A stretch of 33,679 nt of DNA, from the NCBI GenBank assembly GCA_937894955.1, contig CALAXO010000141.1, positions 1 to 33,679 of the forward strand. Direction: 5' to 3'. The translations under genes and the position numbers were made by a program. The notes beneath the pieces are model-generated. The model was not told the DNA's origin. It worked only from the letters and a program-made list of their open reading frames with translations, and made no database searches. The stretch's first letter is position 1; every line of letters starts with the position of its first letter. Origin of the DNA: an uncultured Clostridia bacterium (GTDB taxonomy: Bacteria; Bacillota; Clostridia; Christensenellales; CAG-138). Below are positions 1-6,898 of the stretch, one piece after another.

Positions 1-1158
1 GTTTACCGAACCGCCGGTCACGATGCGAACGCGTTCGCCATCGAAAAAGTACGCAAGGCGAATTTCTCCGCCGAAATGTCCGGACATTGTGTCCATCTGG
101 AAATCCGAGAATGTAACGGCGTAAAGATAGGGTTCTTTTTTCATTTCTTCAAATGAAATACTGCCGTTCTCGCAGCTGTATGCGGAATAATCGCCCGTGG
201 GCTCAATGCCGAGATAATAACTCATTCTTGCACCGCCGTGCAAAGTTTCAACCTTGCCGTCGGTAATCACGGGACGATCCTTCATGGGAATCGCTTCACT
301 GCTGAAGGGAACCTTTGCGCGAAGGGTCATGTTGAGCCTTTCACCGTCTTTCATCTCCGGCTGAACATCCGTCCCGACCTTCCATGTTGAATATCCGGGA
401 TAAACCATTCCCGCACTGCTGCGCGCAATGTAATAGGAAAGCACTTCCGCCGCATTTCCGCCCGAGAGAATCAGGTTGTAAGTTCCGCTCGGCAGTTCCG
501 CCCGGGCAATTGCCCTGTCCGCAACCTCATGGAGTGCGGTTGTGACCTTTTCGCGCAGCGCATCGCAATTCAGATTGTCGTAGCCGAATGCATGATAAAC
601 TTCAACATCTTCGGGTTCCTTGCACTGAACGACGAATTCGCCGTCAACATCGTTTTTATAGTAGCAAACATCCGTTCCGTTATCACCGAGGATGCGGGTT
701 TTGACCTGCTTTGAGAAAATCTCCGCCGAGTTCACGAATGCGCGCGGATCGTTATCTGCCGCAAACAATGCCGCCGCAAAACGCTTTGCCGCCTCTTCGG
801 CCGACACTTCCGCAAGGCTGCCTGCGGCCGCAATGGGTTCACAAGCCTGTTTTTCAGGCAGTTCATAATAAGGGTTGCCCGCAAAAGACGCCGCATGTTT
901 CGCTTCCTTAAGAAGGGTCAGCACTTCCTGCTCCGACTGGGACGGCACAATGGTGACCTGTGACCTGCCGCGCATCGGCTTGCCGTCCTTTTCGTAATCG
1001 CAGAACACTTCAACGTTGTATTTATGGGTATCCCTGATGCGGCGCATATCCTGCCTGCGGCGAATAAAGAAAACTTCCGCAGTGTGTTCTTTCTTTTCGT
1101 TGATGCGCCACGTTTTGATTTCAGCTTCTTCTAATGCGTTTTTAATAATATCTATCAT
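1..1158 (-). CDS. pmbA: PmbA/TldE-like subunit of the TldD-PmbA metalloprotease (3' end outside window)
   Basis: My translation of the minus strand from the ATG at 1156-1158 is open for 386 codons to the window edge, so the C-terminus is missing. It begins MIDIIKNALEEAEI and near the edge carries GHFGGEIRLAYFFDGE followed by VTGGS, the pattern seen near the C-terminus of PmbA/TldE proteins. In this family TldD supplies the zinc-binding HExxxH motif and the PmbA-type partner lacks it. The pair cleaves unfolded or modified peptides (microcin maturation, CcdA degradation in E. coli). A GAAAGGA ribosome site lies about ten bases upstream. The gene follows tldD by 42 bp on the same strand, so they are probably co-transcribed. 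No HExxxH is visible in the translated part, which fits the non-catalytic partner. Confidence 0.88.
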   Translation of the reverse strand, partial: MIDIIKNALEEAEIKTWRINEKKEHTAEVFFIRRRQDMRRIRDTHKYNVEVFCDYEKDGKPMRGRSQVTIVPSQSEQEVLTLLKEAKHAASFAGNPYYELPEKQACEPIAAAGSLAEVSAEEAAKRFAAALFAADNDPRAFVNSAEIFSKQVKTRILGDNGTDVCYYKNDVDGEFVVQCKEPEDVEVYHAFGYDNLNCDALREKVTTALHEVADRAIARAELPSGTYNLILSGGNAAEVLSYYIARSSAGMVYPGYSTWKVGTDVQPEMKDGERLNMTLRAKVPFSSEAIPMKDRPVITDGKVETLHGGARMSYYLGIEPTGDYSAYSCENGSISFEEMKKEPYLYAVTFSDFQMDTMSGHFGGEIRLAYFFDGERVRIVTGGSVN

Positions 1159-1200
1159 AATAAAAGCATCCTTTCGAATCAAAATTCTTTCCGAACTTCA

Positions 1201-2631
1201 TCAGCCCAGACGAATTGTCGCCTTGATATAGGGACCGCCGTCCGAAACTTTGACCCATTCTTTGTAGCCCTTGCCGCATGCTCCGCAGCCGCCGAGTTCG
1301 ATATTGTCGCTCATCATCGTGATGGACTTGAGCAGGTCGGGAACATAGCCCGTCAGCACGACAGGGGAAAAGATCCTGCCTGTCAGCTTGCCGTCCTTGA
1401 TTTCCCTTGCAAAGTTGACCATGCACTGAATGCCCCAGTTTTTGGGGTCTTCCATGCCGGAGCTGGGCTCTTCAAGCAGCATTCCGTATTTTACGGAAGC
1501 GATCATGTCTTCAACTTTATCGCTGCCGGGTTCGAAATAGGTGTTCGTCATGCGCGTATACGCCTTGCGCTCATAGCTCTCGCGCCTGCCGTTGCCGGTG
1601 GGTACGGTGCCAAGGAACATTGCGGACTGTGCATCGCTGATGCCTGCTTTAAGAATGCCCTTGTCAATGATAACGGTGTCGTGGGACAAGGTGCCTTCAT
1701 CATCAAAGAAATAGGTTGCAACCTCGCGCTGAGCGCAGCCGTCGTGCATGGTAACGAGCGGGGATGCCACCTGCTTGCCGATATAGGACTGTGCAAGAGC
1801 CCTGTCCTTAACGAACATATCCATTTCAACGCCGTGACCGAACGCTTCGTGAACGATCATGCCCGTGACTTCAGGTGTGCAGATGCATTCATAAGTGCCG
1901 GGTTCCATGGGTTCGGCGTTCAAAAGATCCGTAACGGTCTTTACGCACTGCGGAATTGCAGATTCCATTTTATCAAGCAGCTCCGCACCGCCGAGGTTGG
2001 AGAACCCGCGGAAGCTCTGCTTGATTTCCTCGCCTTTTGCCGCAACAAGAGTCAAAATGCCCGTTGAATAAAGCACGGACTGTTCAAGCTCGCGGTTTGC
2101 GGAAAGGAAGAGTTTGTGATATTCCTGATAATTAAAGCCCGTTATTGCGTCAAGAATACGTTCATCGGCTTTAACAGCCTTTTCGCGCAGCGCGGTAACG
2201 GTTTCAATCAACTTTTCGTCGCCGACCTCGCGGGGATGAATTTCGTAATCCGTTGCCTCGCAAAGCGTGCAGGGTTCATCGCTGATGCATTTATACTCCG
2301 CCTCTTCGGTTCCCTCGGGAATGAAGTTTGCGGGATTCATGAGCTGCTGCTCGATTTCTCTTTCAATTTCGGGCAGGTTTTCTGCCGTGATTTCGTTTGT
2401 GCTGTATTCGGCATAGCCTTTGCCGTCATAGACCTTCACGATCATGCCCTTGCCGCCGAATGTGTTTGTTGCGGAAATTGCAACGCCGCTTCGCGATGCA
2501 CGATAACCTTTTTCACAGTTATCGGTGATGAGCACGGAAGCATATTGGTATTTTTCGTTCAGCTTTGCAAGAAGCTGCTTCGCAAGCGGCTTCTTTTGCG
2601 CAATGTATTCGCTGTGTGTAACTTTTTGCAT
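1201..2631 (-). CDS. tldD: TldD-like zinc metallopeptidase subunit
   Basis: A 476-residue protein, the usual TldD length. The zinc-binding motif HEAFGH sits at residues 261-266, followed by GVEMD as in TldD proteins. The C-terminus has the typical run containing IELGGCGACGKGYKEW and a final KATIRLG. TldD forms a heterodimer with PmbA/TldE, encoded just downstream, and the complex digests peptides threaded into an internal chamber. The start is set by an AAAGGAG site about 14 bases upstream, and a good sigma-A promoter lies at 2674-2701. A CxxC-like pair (CISDEPCTLCEAT) near residue 115-125 is an extra feature I cannot interpret. The identification is firm; the substrate is unknown. Confidence 0.93.
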   Translation of the reverse strand: MQKVTHSEYIAQKKPLAKQLLAKLNEKYQYASVLITDNCEKGYRASRSGVAISATNTFGGKGMIVKVYDGKGYAEYSTNEITAENLPEIEREIEQQLMNPANFIPEGTEEAEYKCISDEPCTLCEATDYEIHPREVGDEKLIETVTALREKAVKADERILDAITGFNYQEYHKLFLSANRELEQSVLYSTGILTLVAAKGEEIKQSFRGFSNLGGAELLDKMESAIPQCVKTVTDLLNAEPMEPGTYECICTPEVTGMIVHEAFGHGVEMDMFVKDRALAQSYIGKQVASPLVTMHDGCAQREVATYFFDDEGTLSHDTVIIDKGILKAGISDAQSAMFLGTVPTGNGRRESYERKAYTRMTNTYFEPGSDKVEDMIASVKYGMLLEEPSSGMEDPKNWGIQCMVNFAREIKDGKLTGRIFSPVVLTGYVPDLLKSITMMSDNIELGGCGACGKGYKEWVKVSDGGPYIKATIRLG

Positions 2632-2673
2632 ATTAAAAACACTGTCTCCTTTCGAGCGTTGTCTTTCATCTAT

Positions 2674-2701
2674 ATTATACCCCCGCCGAACATAATGTCA
2701 A
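2674..2701 (-). promoter_or_regulatory. sigma-A promoter for tldD-pmbA
   Basis: On the minus strand TTGACA (complement of 2696-2701) is followed after 16 bp by TATAAT (complement of 2674-2679). It lies about 45 bp ahead of the tldD start codon and diverges from the promoter of the reductase gene. Confidence 0.75.
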
Positions 2702-2789
2702 GCGAATACGGAACGATGTTGCAGAATTGACACACTGACGCATCAAAGTGTGCAGCCGCCCGCCCTCATTTTAAAACGCTCTTATTAAT

Positions 2790-2818
2790 TTGCTTTTTTG
2801 CGAAAAAAAGCTTATAAT
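2790..2818 (+). promoter_or_regulatory. sigma-A promoter for the aldo/keto reductase gene
   Basis: TTGCTT at 2790-2795 and a perfect TATAAT at 2813-2818 are separated by 17 bp. The roughly 85-nt leader that follows contains a short hairpin (CCGCAC / GTGCGG, around 2838-2852) and ends in a CGGAGGG ribosome site before the ATG at 2910. Confidence 0.7.
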
Positions 2819-2909
2819 ATCGCAAACGGAATCCGCATCCGCACGGTGTGCGGCGGAGTGAATTTAATTTTAAAAAGCAATAATTAATACAAACACGGAG
2901 GGTACACTC

Positions 2910-3917
2910 ATGCAGTATGTAACACTCGGCAAAACCGGGCTTAAGATTTCCCGCGTCGGTTTCGGCGGCATCCCCATTCAGCGCATCGATGCGGAAAAGG
3001 CAAAGCCGCTTATCGATGCCCTTATTGAATGCGGAATAAACTATATCGACACGGCGCGCGGCTACACCGTCAGCGAAGAATACATCGGCGGCGCAATCGA
3101 CGGACGGCGGGACAAGTTCGTTCTTGCAACAAAGAGCATGGCACGCACACGCGAAGCAATGGAGGCAGACATTGAAACAAGCCTCCGCAACCTCCGCACC
3201 GACTATATCGACCTGTATCAGGTACACAACCCAAGCATGGAGCAGCTTAACACCGTAATCGGCGCGGGCGGCGCATTGGAGGCACTTTTTGCGGCGCGCG
3301 ATGCGGGCAAAATCGGGCATATCGGCATAACCGCACACTCTCTGACGGTTTTCGAACGTGCACTTGAGCTTGACTGGGTTGAAACGATCATGTTCCCTTA
3401 TAACATTGTTGAAAGCCAGTGCGAGCCTCTGCTGCAAAAATGCCGAGACAGGAATATCGGCTTTATCGCAATGAAGCCCATGGCAGGCGGCGCAATTGAA
3501 GACGGGCGGATTGCAATGCGTTACCTTGCCGCAAACGAGCTTGTAACAGTCGCAATCCCCGGCATGTACTGCGCCGAGGAGGTTCAAACAAATTCCGCCG
3601 CCGGTGCCGACACTTCGCCTCTCACCGATGAAGAAAATGCCGAGATCGCAAAAATCCGCTCCGAACTGACGGGCAATTTCTGCCGCCGCTGCAACTATTG
3701 CGCCCCCTGCACCGTCGGCATCAGCATCCCGAATGTGTTCCTGTTTGCAGGCTATCTCGAACGCTACGGGCTTGCCGATTGGGCAAAAGGACGCTACAAA
3801 ACCCTCCCCGTAAAAGCAAGTGCATGTATCGGCTGCGGCAAATGCGAACCGCGCTGTCCCTACGGACTGCCGATAAGAAGCATGCTTAAAAAATGTGCAG
3901 AGGAGTTTGGGGAATAA
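2910..3917 (+). CDS. aldo/keto reductase with C-terminal 4Fe-4S ferredoxin-type tail
   Basis: A 335-residue protein. The N-terminal two thirds is an aldo/keto reductase barrel with the catalytic tetrad visible as Asp47 (IDTARGY), Tyr52, Lys75 (LATKS) and His106 (YQVHNP). The C-terminal part carries two cysteine clusters: CRRCNYCAPC and CIGCGKCEPRCPYG. The second is a classic CxxCxxCxxxCP 4Fe-4S motif. This fusion is common in anaerobic Bacillota and is usually annotated as a ferredoxin-containing oxidoreductase of the AKR family; the physiological substrate is not known. A CGGAGGG site fixes the start. It is probably monocistronic, since a separate promoter drives the tRNA gene that follows. 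Confidence 0.92.
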   Translation: MQYVTLGKTGLKISRVGFGGIPIQRIDAEKAKPLIDALIECGINYIDTARGYTVSEEYIGGAIDGRRDKFVLATKSMARTREAMEADIETSLRNLRTDYIDLYQVHNPSMEQLNTVIGAGGALEALFAARDAGKIGHIGITAHSLTVFERALELDWVETIMFPYNIVESQCEPLLQKCRDRNIGFIAMKPMAGGAIEDGRIAMRYLAANELVTVAIPGMYCAEEVQTNSAAGADTSPLTDEENAEIAKIRSELTGNFCRRCNYCAPCTVGISIPNVFLFAGYLERYGLADWAKGRYKTLPVKASACIGCGKCEPRCPYGLPIRSMLKKCAEEFGE

Positions 3918-3965
3918 AGGTTTGACGTCTACATTTATTAATCGTTAAGAATTCAAAAAAAACTG

Positions 3966-3994
3966 TTGACAAATGCCCCGAAGTGTGATAAACT
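3966..3994 (+). promoter_or_regulatory. sigma-A promoter for tRNA-Trp
   Basis: TTGACA at 3966-3971, 17 bp, then TAAACT at 3989-3994. Transcription would start a few bases before the mature tRNA 5' end at 4006. Confidence 0.7.
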
Positions 3995-4005
3995 TACTGA
4001 GCCTT

Positions 4006-4079
4006 AGGGGTATGATGTAATGGTAACATAGCGGTCTCCAAAACCGTTCTTCTGAGTTCGAGCCTTAGTACCCCTGCCA
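4006..4079 (+). tRNA. tRNA-Trp (anticodon CCA)
   Basis: All four arms fold by eye. The acceptor AGGGGTA (4006-4012) pairs with TACCCCT (4069-4075). The anticodon stem GCGGT/ACCGT encloses loop CTCCAAA with anticodon CCA at 4038-4040. The T arm CTGAG/CTTAG encloses TTCGAGC. The discriminator base is G, and the 3' CCA is encoded at 4077-4079. The gene stands alone, with its own promoter and a terminator five bases downstream. Confidence 0.95.
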
Positions 4080-4083
4080 AAAT

Positions 4084-4114
4084 AAGTCCGAGCAATTTCG
4101 CCCGGACTTTTTTC
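4084..4114 (+). terminator. intrinsic terminator of tRNA-Trp
   Basis: AAGTCCG (4084-4090) pairs with CGGACTT (4103-4109), and the stem runs into a T6 tract (4108-4113). Confidence 0.85.
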
Positions 4115-4160
4115 TTCCGGAAATATCCGGGCGGCTGCCATCGGCACAAAGTTCCGTGCA

Positions 4161-4301
4161 ATGGTATTTTTCCCCGGTTGCGCAGGCGCACTTGAACTCC
4201 GACAGGAAAACGGAAGGGTTTATTATTCCGTGGACAGCAGAAACATCGGAAGAATGTGCGGTGCTGCTGAGGCAATTTTCGGCAAAAACACGGCCGAATG
4301 A
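4161..4301 (+). other. 46-codon open frame resembling the wing and C-terminal helix of an ArsR-type regulator; possible gene remnant
   Basis: Within the 318-bp gap between the tRNA terminator and arcC, one frame reads from ATG 4161 to TGA 4299-4301 with codon choice like the neighbouring genes. It contains ALELRQENGRVYYSVDSRNI, which resembles the beta-wing and start of the dimerisation helix in ArsR-family winged-helix proteins. There is no convincing ribosome site and no preceding helix-turn-helix, so it would be a truncated remnant rather than a working gene. The resemblance is by eye over about 30 residues and may be chance. The rest of the gap holds only the arcC promoter and a short AT-rich inverted repeat (TTTTCGG/CCGAAAA near 4319-4341). 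Confidence 0.28.
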
Positions 4302-4353
4302 ATCATATACTGCATAAGTTTTCGGTTTTTCAGCCGAAAAATGCAAAAAGCTG

Positions 4354-4382
4354 TTGACATTATGCGAGATATTTGGCATAAT
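4354..4382 (+). promoter_or_regulatory. sigma-A promoter for arcC
   Basis: TTGACA at 4354-4359, 17 bp, CATAAT at 4377-4382; about 50 bp ahead of the arcC start. Confidence 0.75.
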
Positions 4383-4432
4383 TGTCTTTGGCGCAATGTT
4401 CGCCGCATTATTTTTCTTTGGAGAAACAAAAA

Positions 4433-5371
4433 ATGAAACGAATCGTTATTGCACTGGGCGGCAACGCATTGCAGGAAGCAGGCAAGCCCGCAACCGCAGA
4501 GTCCCAGCTTGAAGTTGTTGAAAAAACTTCCGAATACATCGCAGACATCATCGAAAGCGGCTATGATGTCGTTCTTGCGCACGGCAACGGCCCGCAGGTC
4601 GGCAGGATCGTGCTTCAGAACGAATATGCTTCCGCCGTCACGCCCGCAATGCCCTTTGACGTTTGCGGTGCAATGAGCCAGGGATACATCGGCTACCACA
4701 TGCAGCAGGGGCTTGGGAAAGTCCTCCGCGCACGCAAAAACGGAAAGCGCGTTGTGACTGTTGTTACGCAGGTTGTTGTTGATAAGGATGACCCGAAGTT
4801 CAAAGCGCCCTCAAAACCCATCGGACCCTTCTATACCGAAGCTGAAGCCCGCAAGCTTGAAGCCGAAAAAGGCTACACCATGAAAGAAGATGCCGGCAGG
4901 GGTTGGCGCAGGGTTGTTGCTTCCCCCATGCCCATTGAGATCGTTGAGCTTGACGCCGTGAAATGCCTTATGAACGGCGGCTTCATCGCCATCACCGTCG
5001 GCGGCGGCGGAATCCCCGTAATCAAGGACGAAAACGGCAACTATATCGGCACTGCGGCCGTTATTGACAAGGATCTTGCATCCGAACGCCTCGCAGAGGA
5101 TATCGATGCCGATGCACTCGTCATTCTGACCGCTGTTGAACAGGTTTGCATCAATTTCGGCAAGCCCGAGCAGAAATCCCTCTCGACCATGACCGTTGAA
5201 GAGGCTCGCCGTTATATGGCGGAAGGGCATTTCGCACCCGGCTCCATGCTACCCAAGGTTGAAGCTGCCGTCAAGTTCGTTGAAAGCAAGCCCGGCAGGA
5301 AGACCATCATCACTTCCCTTGACAGGGCGGTTGAAGCTCTTGAGGGCAAGGCCGGCACTACCGTTTGCTGA
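4433..5371 (+). CDS. arcC: carbamate kinase
   Basis: A 312-residue protein from the ATG at 4433. A TTTGGAGA ribosome site lies nine bases upstream; the longer in-frame TTG at 4382 overlaps the promoter -10 and is rejected. Amino-acid kinase motifs are clear: IALGGNALQ at the N-terminus, LAHGNGPQVG, VGGGGIPV, and the late AAVIDKDLASERLAEDIDAD. Carbamate kinase transfers phosphate from carbamoyl phosphate to ADP, yielding ATP, CO2 and ammonia. It is the last step of arginine deiminase, agmatine or purine/allantoin-type fermentation. No arcA or arcB lies beside it, so the source of carbamoyl phosphate is not shown here. It is monocistronic, with its own promoter and a strong terminator. Confidence 0.95.
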   Translation: MKRIVIALGGNALQEAGKPATAESQLEVVEKTSEYIADIIESGYDVVLAHGNGPQVGRIVLQNEYASAVTPAMPFDVCGAMSQGYIGYHMQQGLGKVLRARKNGKRVVTVVTQVVVDKDDPKFKAPSKPIGPFYTEAEARKLEAEKGYTMKEDAGRGWRRVVASPMPIEIVELDAVKCLMNGGFIAITVGGGGIPVIKDENGNYIGTAAVIDKDLASERLAEDIDADALVILTAVEQVCINFGKPEQKSLSTMTVEEARRYMAEGHFAPGSMLPKVEAAVKFVESKPGRKTIITSLDRAVEALEGKAGTTVC

Positions 5372-5447
5372 TGCTTGATAAAAAATAAAACATTTCGATA
5401 ACAGTCCGTAATCAAACTGTTTTCTGCTGTTTATTGCAGCATAATCC

Positions 5448-5497
5448 GCAAACATGCCCCTGAAAGATCGGTTCTTCCGGGGGCATGTTTGCTCATT
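5448..5497 (+). terminator. intrinsic terminator of arcC
   Basis: A 13-bp perfect stem, GCAAACATGCCCC (5448-5460) with its complement at 5480-5492, is followed by TCATTTTA. The T tract is modest but the stem is strong. Confidence 0.75.
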
Positions 5498-5585
5498 TTA
5501 ACTTCTGCTCACGGTCAATTTCCGTCAGTTTATTATCGGCCGGCTTTAAACATCGTTTCTGTTCCCCCCGCACACATGCTTTCGT

Positions 5586-5948
5586 TCAAAAAAGATGCGC
5601 TTCCGAAATAATTTTTTCCGCAACCGTGATATCGGCGGGACAAAGCTCGAAGTCTGCAAGTTCCGACGGGTAAACAAAACGAATTTCTTTATGTTCAATG
5701 CAGCGCGGGTCACTGCCGATGATTGCCGTGCGGAACACCGTGAGCTGAATTTCAATATCCGGATATGAATGCAAAACGCGCATAAATTCGCCCTTTACGC
5801 AAAGATCGACGTCCAATTCTTCGCGGCATTCACGCAGCACGGCTTGTTTCGGAGTTTCCCCGGGTTCGATTTTTCCGCCCGGAAATTCCCATTTCAGCGC
5901 ACGGGTTTTGTTTTCCGCACGCCGACAGATGAGAATTTTACCATTTTT
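5586..5948 (-). pseudogene. Nudix (MutT-like) hydrolase domain, N-terminus displaced by a one-base frameshift
   Basis: The minus frame ending at TGA 5586-5588 encodes ILICRRAENK, then a Nudix box GGKIEPGETPKQAVLRECRE followed by ELDV (GX5EX7REUXEEX pattern, final Gly replaced by Asp), then a typical beta-strand tail. It resembles small 8-oxo-dGTP/CTP pyrophosphohydrolases that clean damaged nucleotides. There is no ATG, GTG or TTG at the right place, and a TGA closes the frame at 5949-5951. The expected first strand (RIEVAAAIIEK) is present, but at the end of the upstream alkylase frame, one base out of register at the A6 run 5944-5949. One extra A would give a continuous alkylase-Nudix fusion. 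Alternatives are a real pseudogene, a sequencing error, or -1 slippage on the A run. Confidence 0.8.
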
Positions 5949-6736
5949 TCAATGATTGCAGCAGCAACTTCAATCCGTTTTGATTCAATGCTGTCGCTTT
6001 TTGAAGTTGAAACGGGTTCGCGCCTTGCACCCTTGCGGCGCAAATTCAGCCGCAGCGTTTTAAGATGCGCCTTCTGTTCCGCCGTTATGCGAAAACTCTC
6101 AACCGCCTTCTGAATCGTTTTGTTGTGCACCCACGGGGAAAGCCTGCATTCTTCAACAAAGGGAACGGTCGAATCATATTGCTTTGCAAGCGCGGTTGCA
6201 AAATACCATGCCTGCATCATATTCACATAGTATTCCCCCGAACATACGGAGGCGGCAAGGGCATTGATTTCGGAAGCGAACTCTTTTTCAAGGTAAAAAC
6301 ACATCAGCATCCGCAGCCCGAAACGCACCGTGTAAGGATGCGCCGATTGCAGCCATTTTTTGATTATCGGCAAAAGCTCCCCGGTATGCTTTGCAAAAAT
6401 GCGCGGAGTCATGCTGTCGCAAACAGCCCAGTTTGTTACATACGGAAGGAACGCTTCAATCGTTTTTACAGCTGAATCGAAATCCCCTATGTTCTCCGCA
6501 ATGTATGCATGAACAAGGTTCTGTTCGTGATATTCATGCGGCAGTGCGGAAAGAAATTCGTCAATTTCCGCATTTTTCCCGAACCGTTTTGCAATGCGGC
6601 GGAGCTGCGGCGTGCGCACGCCGGTAATGCTTTCCCGCGGGACGATAGGAATCAGCTTTGCCGTAAAATCCGCATATCCTTCATCACGTGCGGCAAATAT
6701 CGCATTCAGCATTTCTTTTTCAACTTCGACGGACAT
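5894..6736 (-). CDS. DNA alkylation repair protein (AlkD-like HEAT repeat), likely N-terminal half of a Nudix fusion
   Basis: The frame of 280 residues starts at ATG 6734-6736 behind an AAGGGAG site, with a sigma-A promoter at 6771-6798. The sequence has the DNA_alkylation/AlkD pattern: GVRTPQLRRIAK, NWAVCDSMTP with the conserved Trp and Asp, and VRFGLRMLMCFYL. AlkD-type enzymes excise bulky alkylated bases without flipping them. The family usually ends near LKTLRLNL. Here the frame continues without a stop into RIEVAAAIIEK, the first strand of a Nudix domain. It then loses frame at the A6 run and ends after a nonsense tail MVKFSSVGVRKTKPVR. The last 16 residues are therefore probably not native. 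A fusion of base-excision and nucleotide-sanitising domains is functionally sensible. Confidence 0.85.
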   Translation of the reverse strand: MSVEVEKEMLNAIFAARDEGYADFTAKLIPIVPRESITGVRTPQLRRIAKRFGKNAEIDEFLSALPHEYHEQNLVHAYIAENIGDFDSAVKTIEAFLPYVTNWAVCDSMTPRIFAKHTGELLPIIKKWLQSAHPYTVRFGLRMLMCFYLEKEFASEINALAASVCSGEYYVNMMQAWYFATALAKQYDSTVPFVEECRLSPWVHNKTIQKAVESFRITAEQKAHLKTLRLNLRRKGARREPVSTSKSDSIESKRIEVAAAIIEKMVKFSSVGVRKTKPVR

Positions 6737-6770
6737 TTCAAGCTCCCTTGATATTCATTGTTTCATCAAT

Positions 6771-6798
6771 TTTATATCGGCATCGGTGTTTCCATCAA
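6771..6798 (-). promoter_or_regulatory. sigma-A promoter for the alkylase-Nudix gene
   Basis: On the minus strand TTGATG (complement of 6793-6798), 16 bp, TATAAA (complement of 6771-6776), about 35 bp ahead of the start codon. Confidence 0.55.
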
Positions 6799-6898
6799 TA
6801 TTTTTCATTCGAAAGAATTCGACGCACCCGAACCGAGTGCGCCGAACATAATTTCAATACCGTGCAGCTCAGCTGCCGATTAATTCAGCTGCCGGAAC

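Noticed and set aside
2640..2909. Riboswitch in the reductase leader
   Set aside because: Only one short hairpin is present and no known aptamer signature.
2766..3587. Long minus-strand open frame over the aldo/keto reductase
   Set aside because: It is a Cys-rich shadow of the real gene on the other strand, without a ribosome site.
4065..4379. Minus-strand 104-codon frame between tRNA-Trp and arcC
   Set aside because: It overlaps the tRNA gene and the arcC promoter and resembles nothing; the plus-strand frame at 4161 has better codon choice, though it too is doubtful.
6823..6843. Possible terminator of the dockerin gene (CGCAC/GTGCG hairpin on the minus strand)
   Set aside because: Only a 5-bp stem without a T tract; I could not support it as a terminator.
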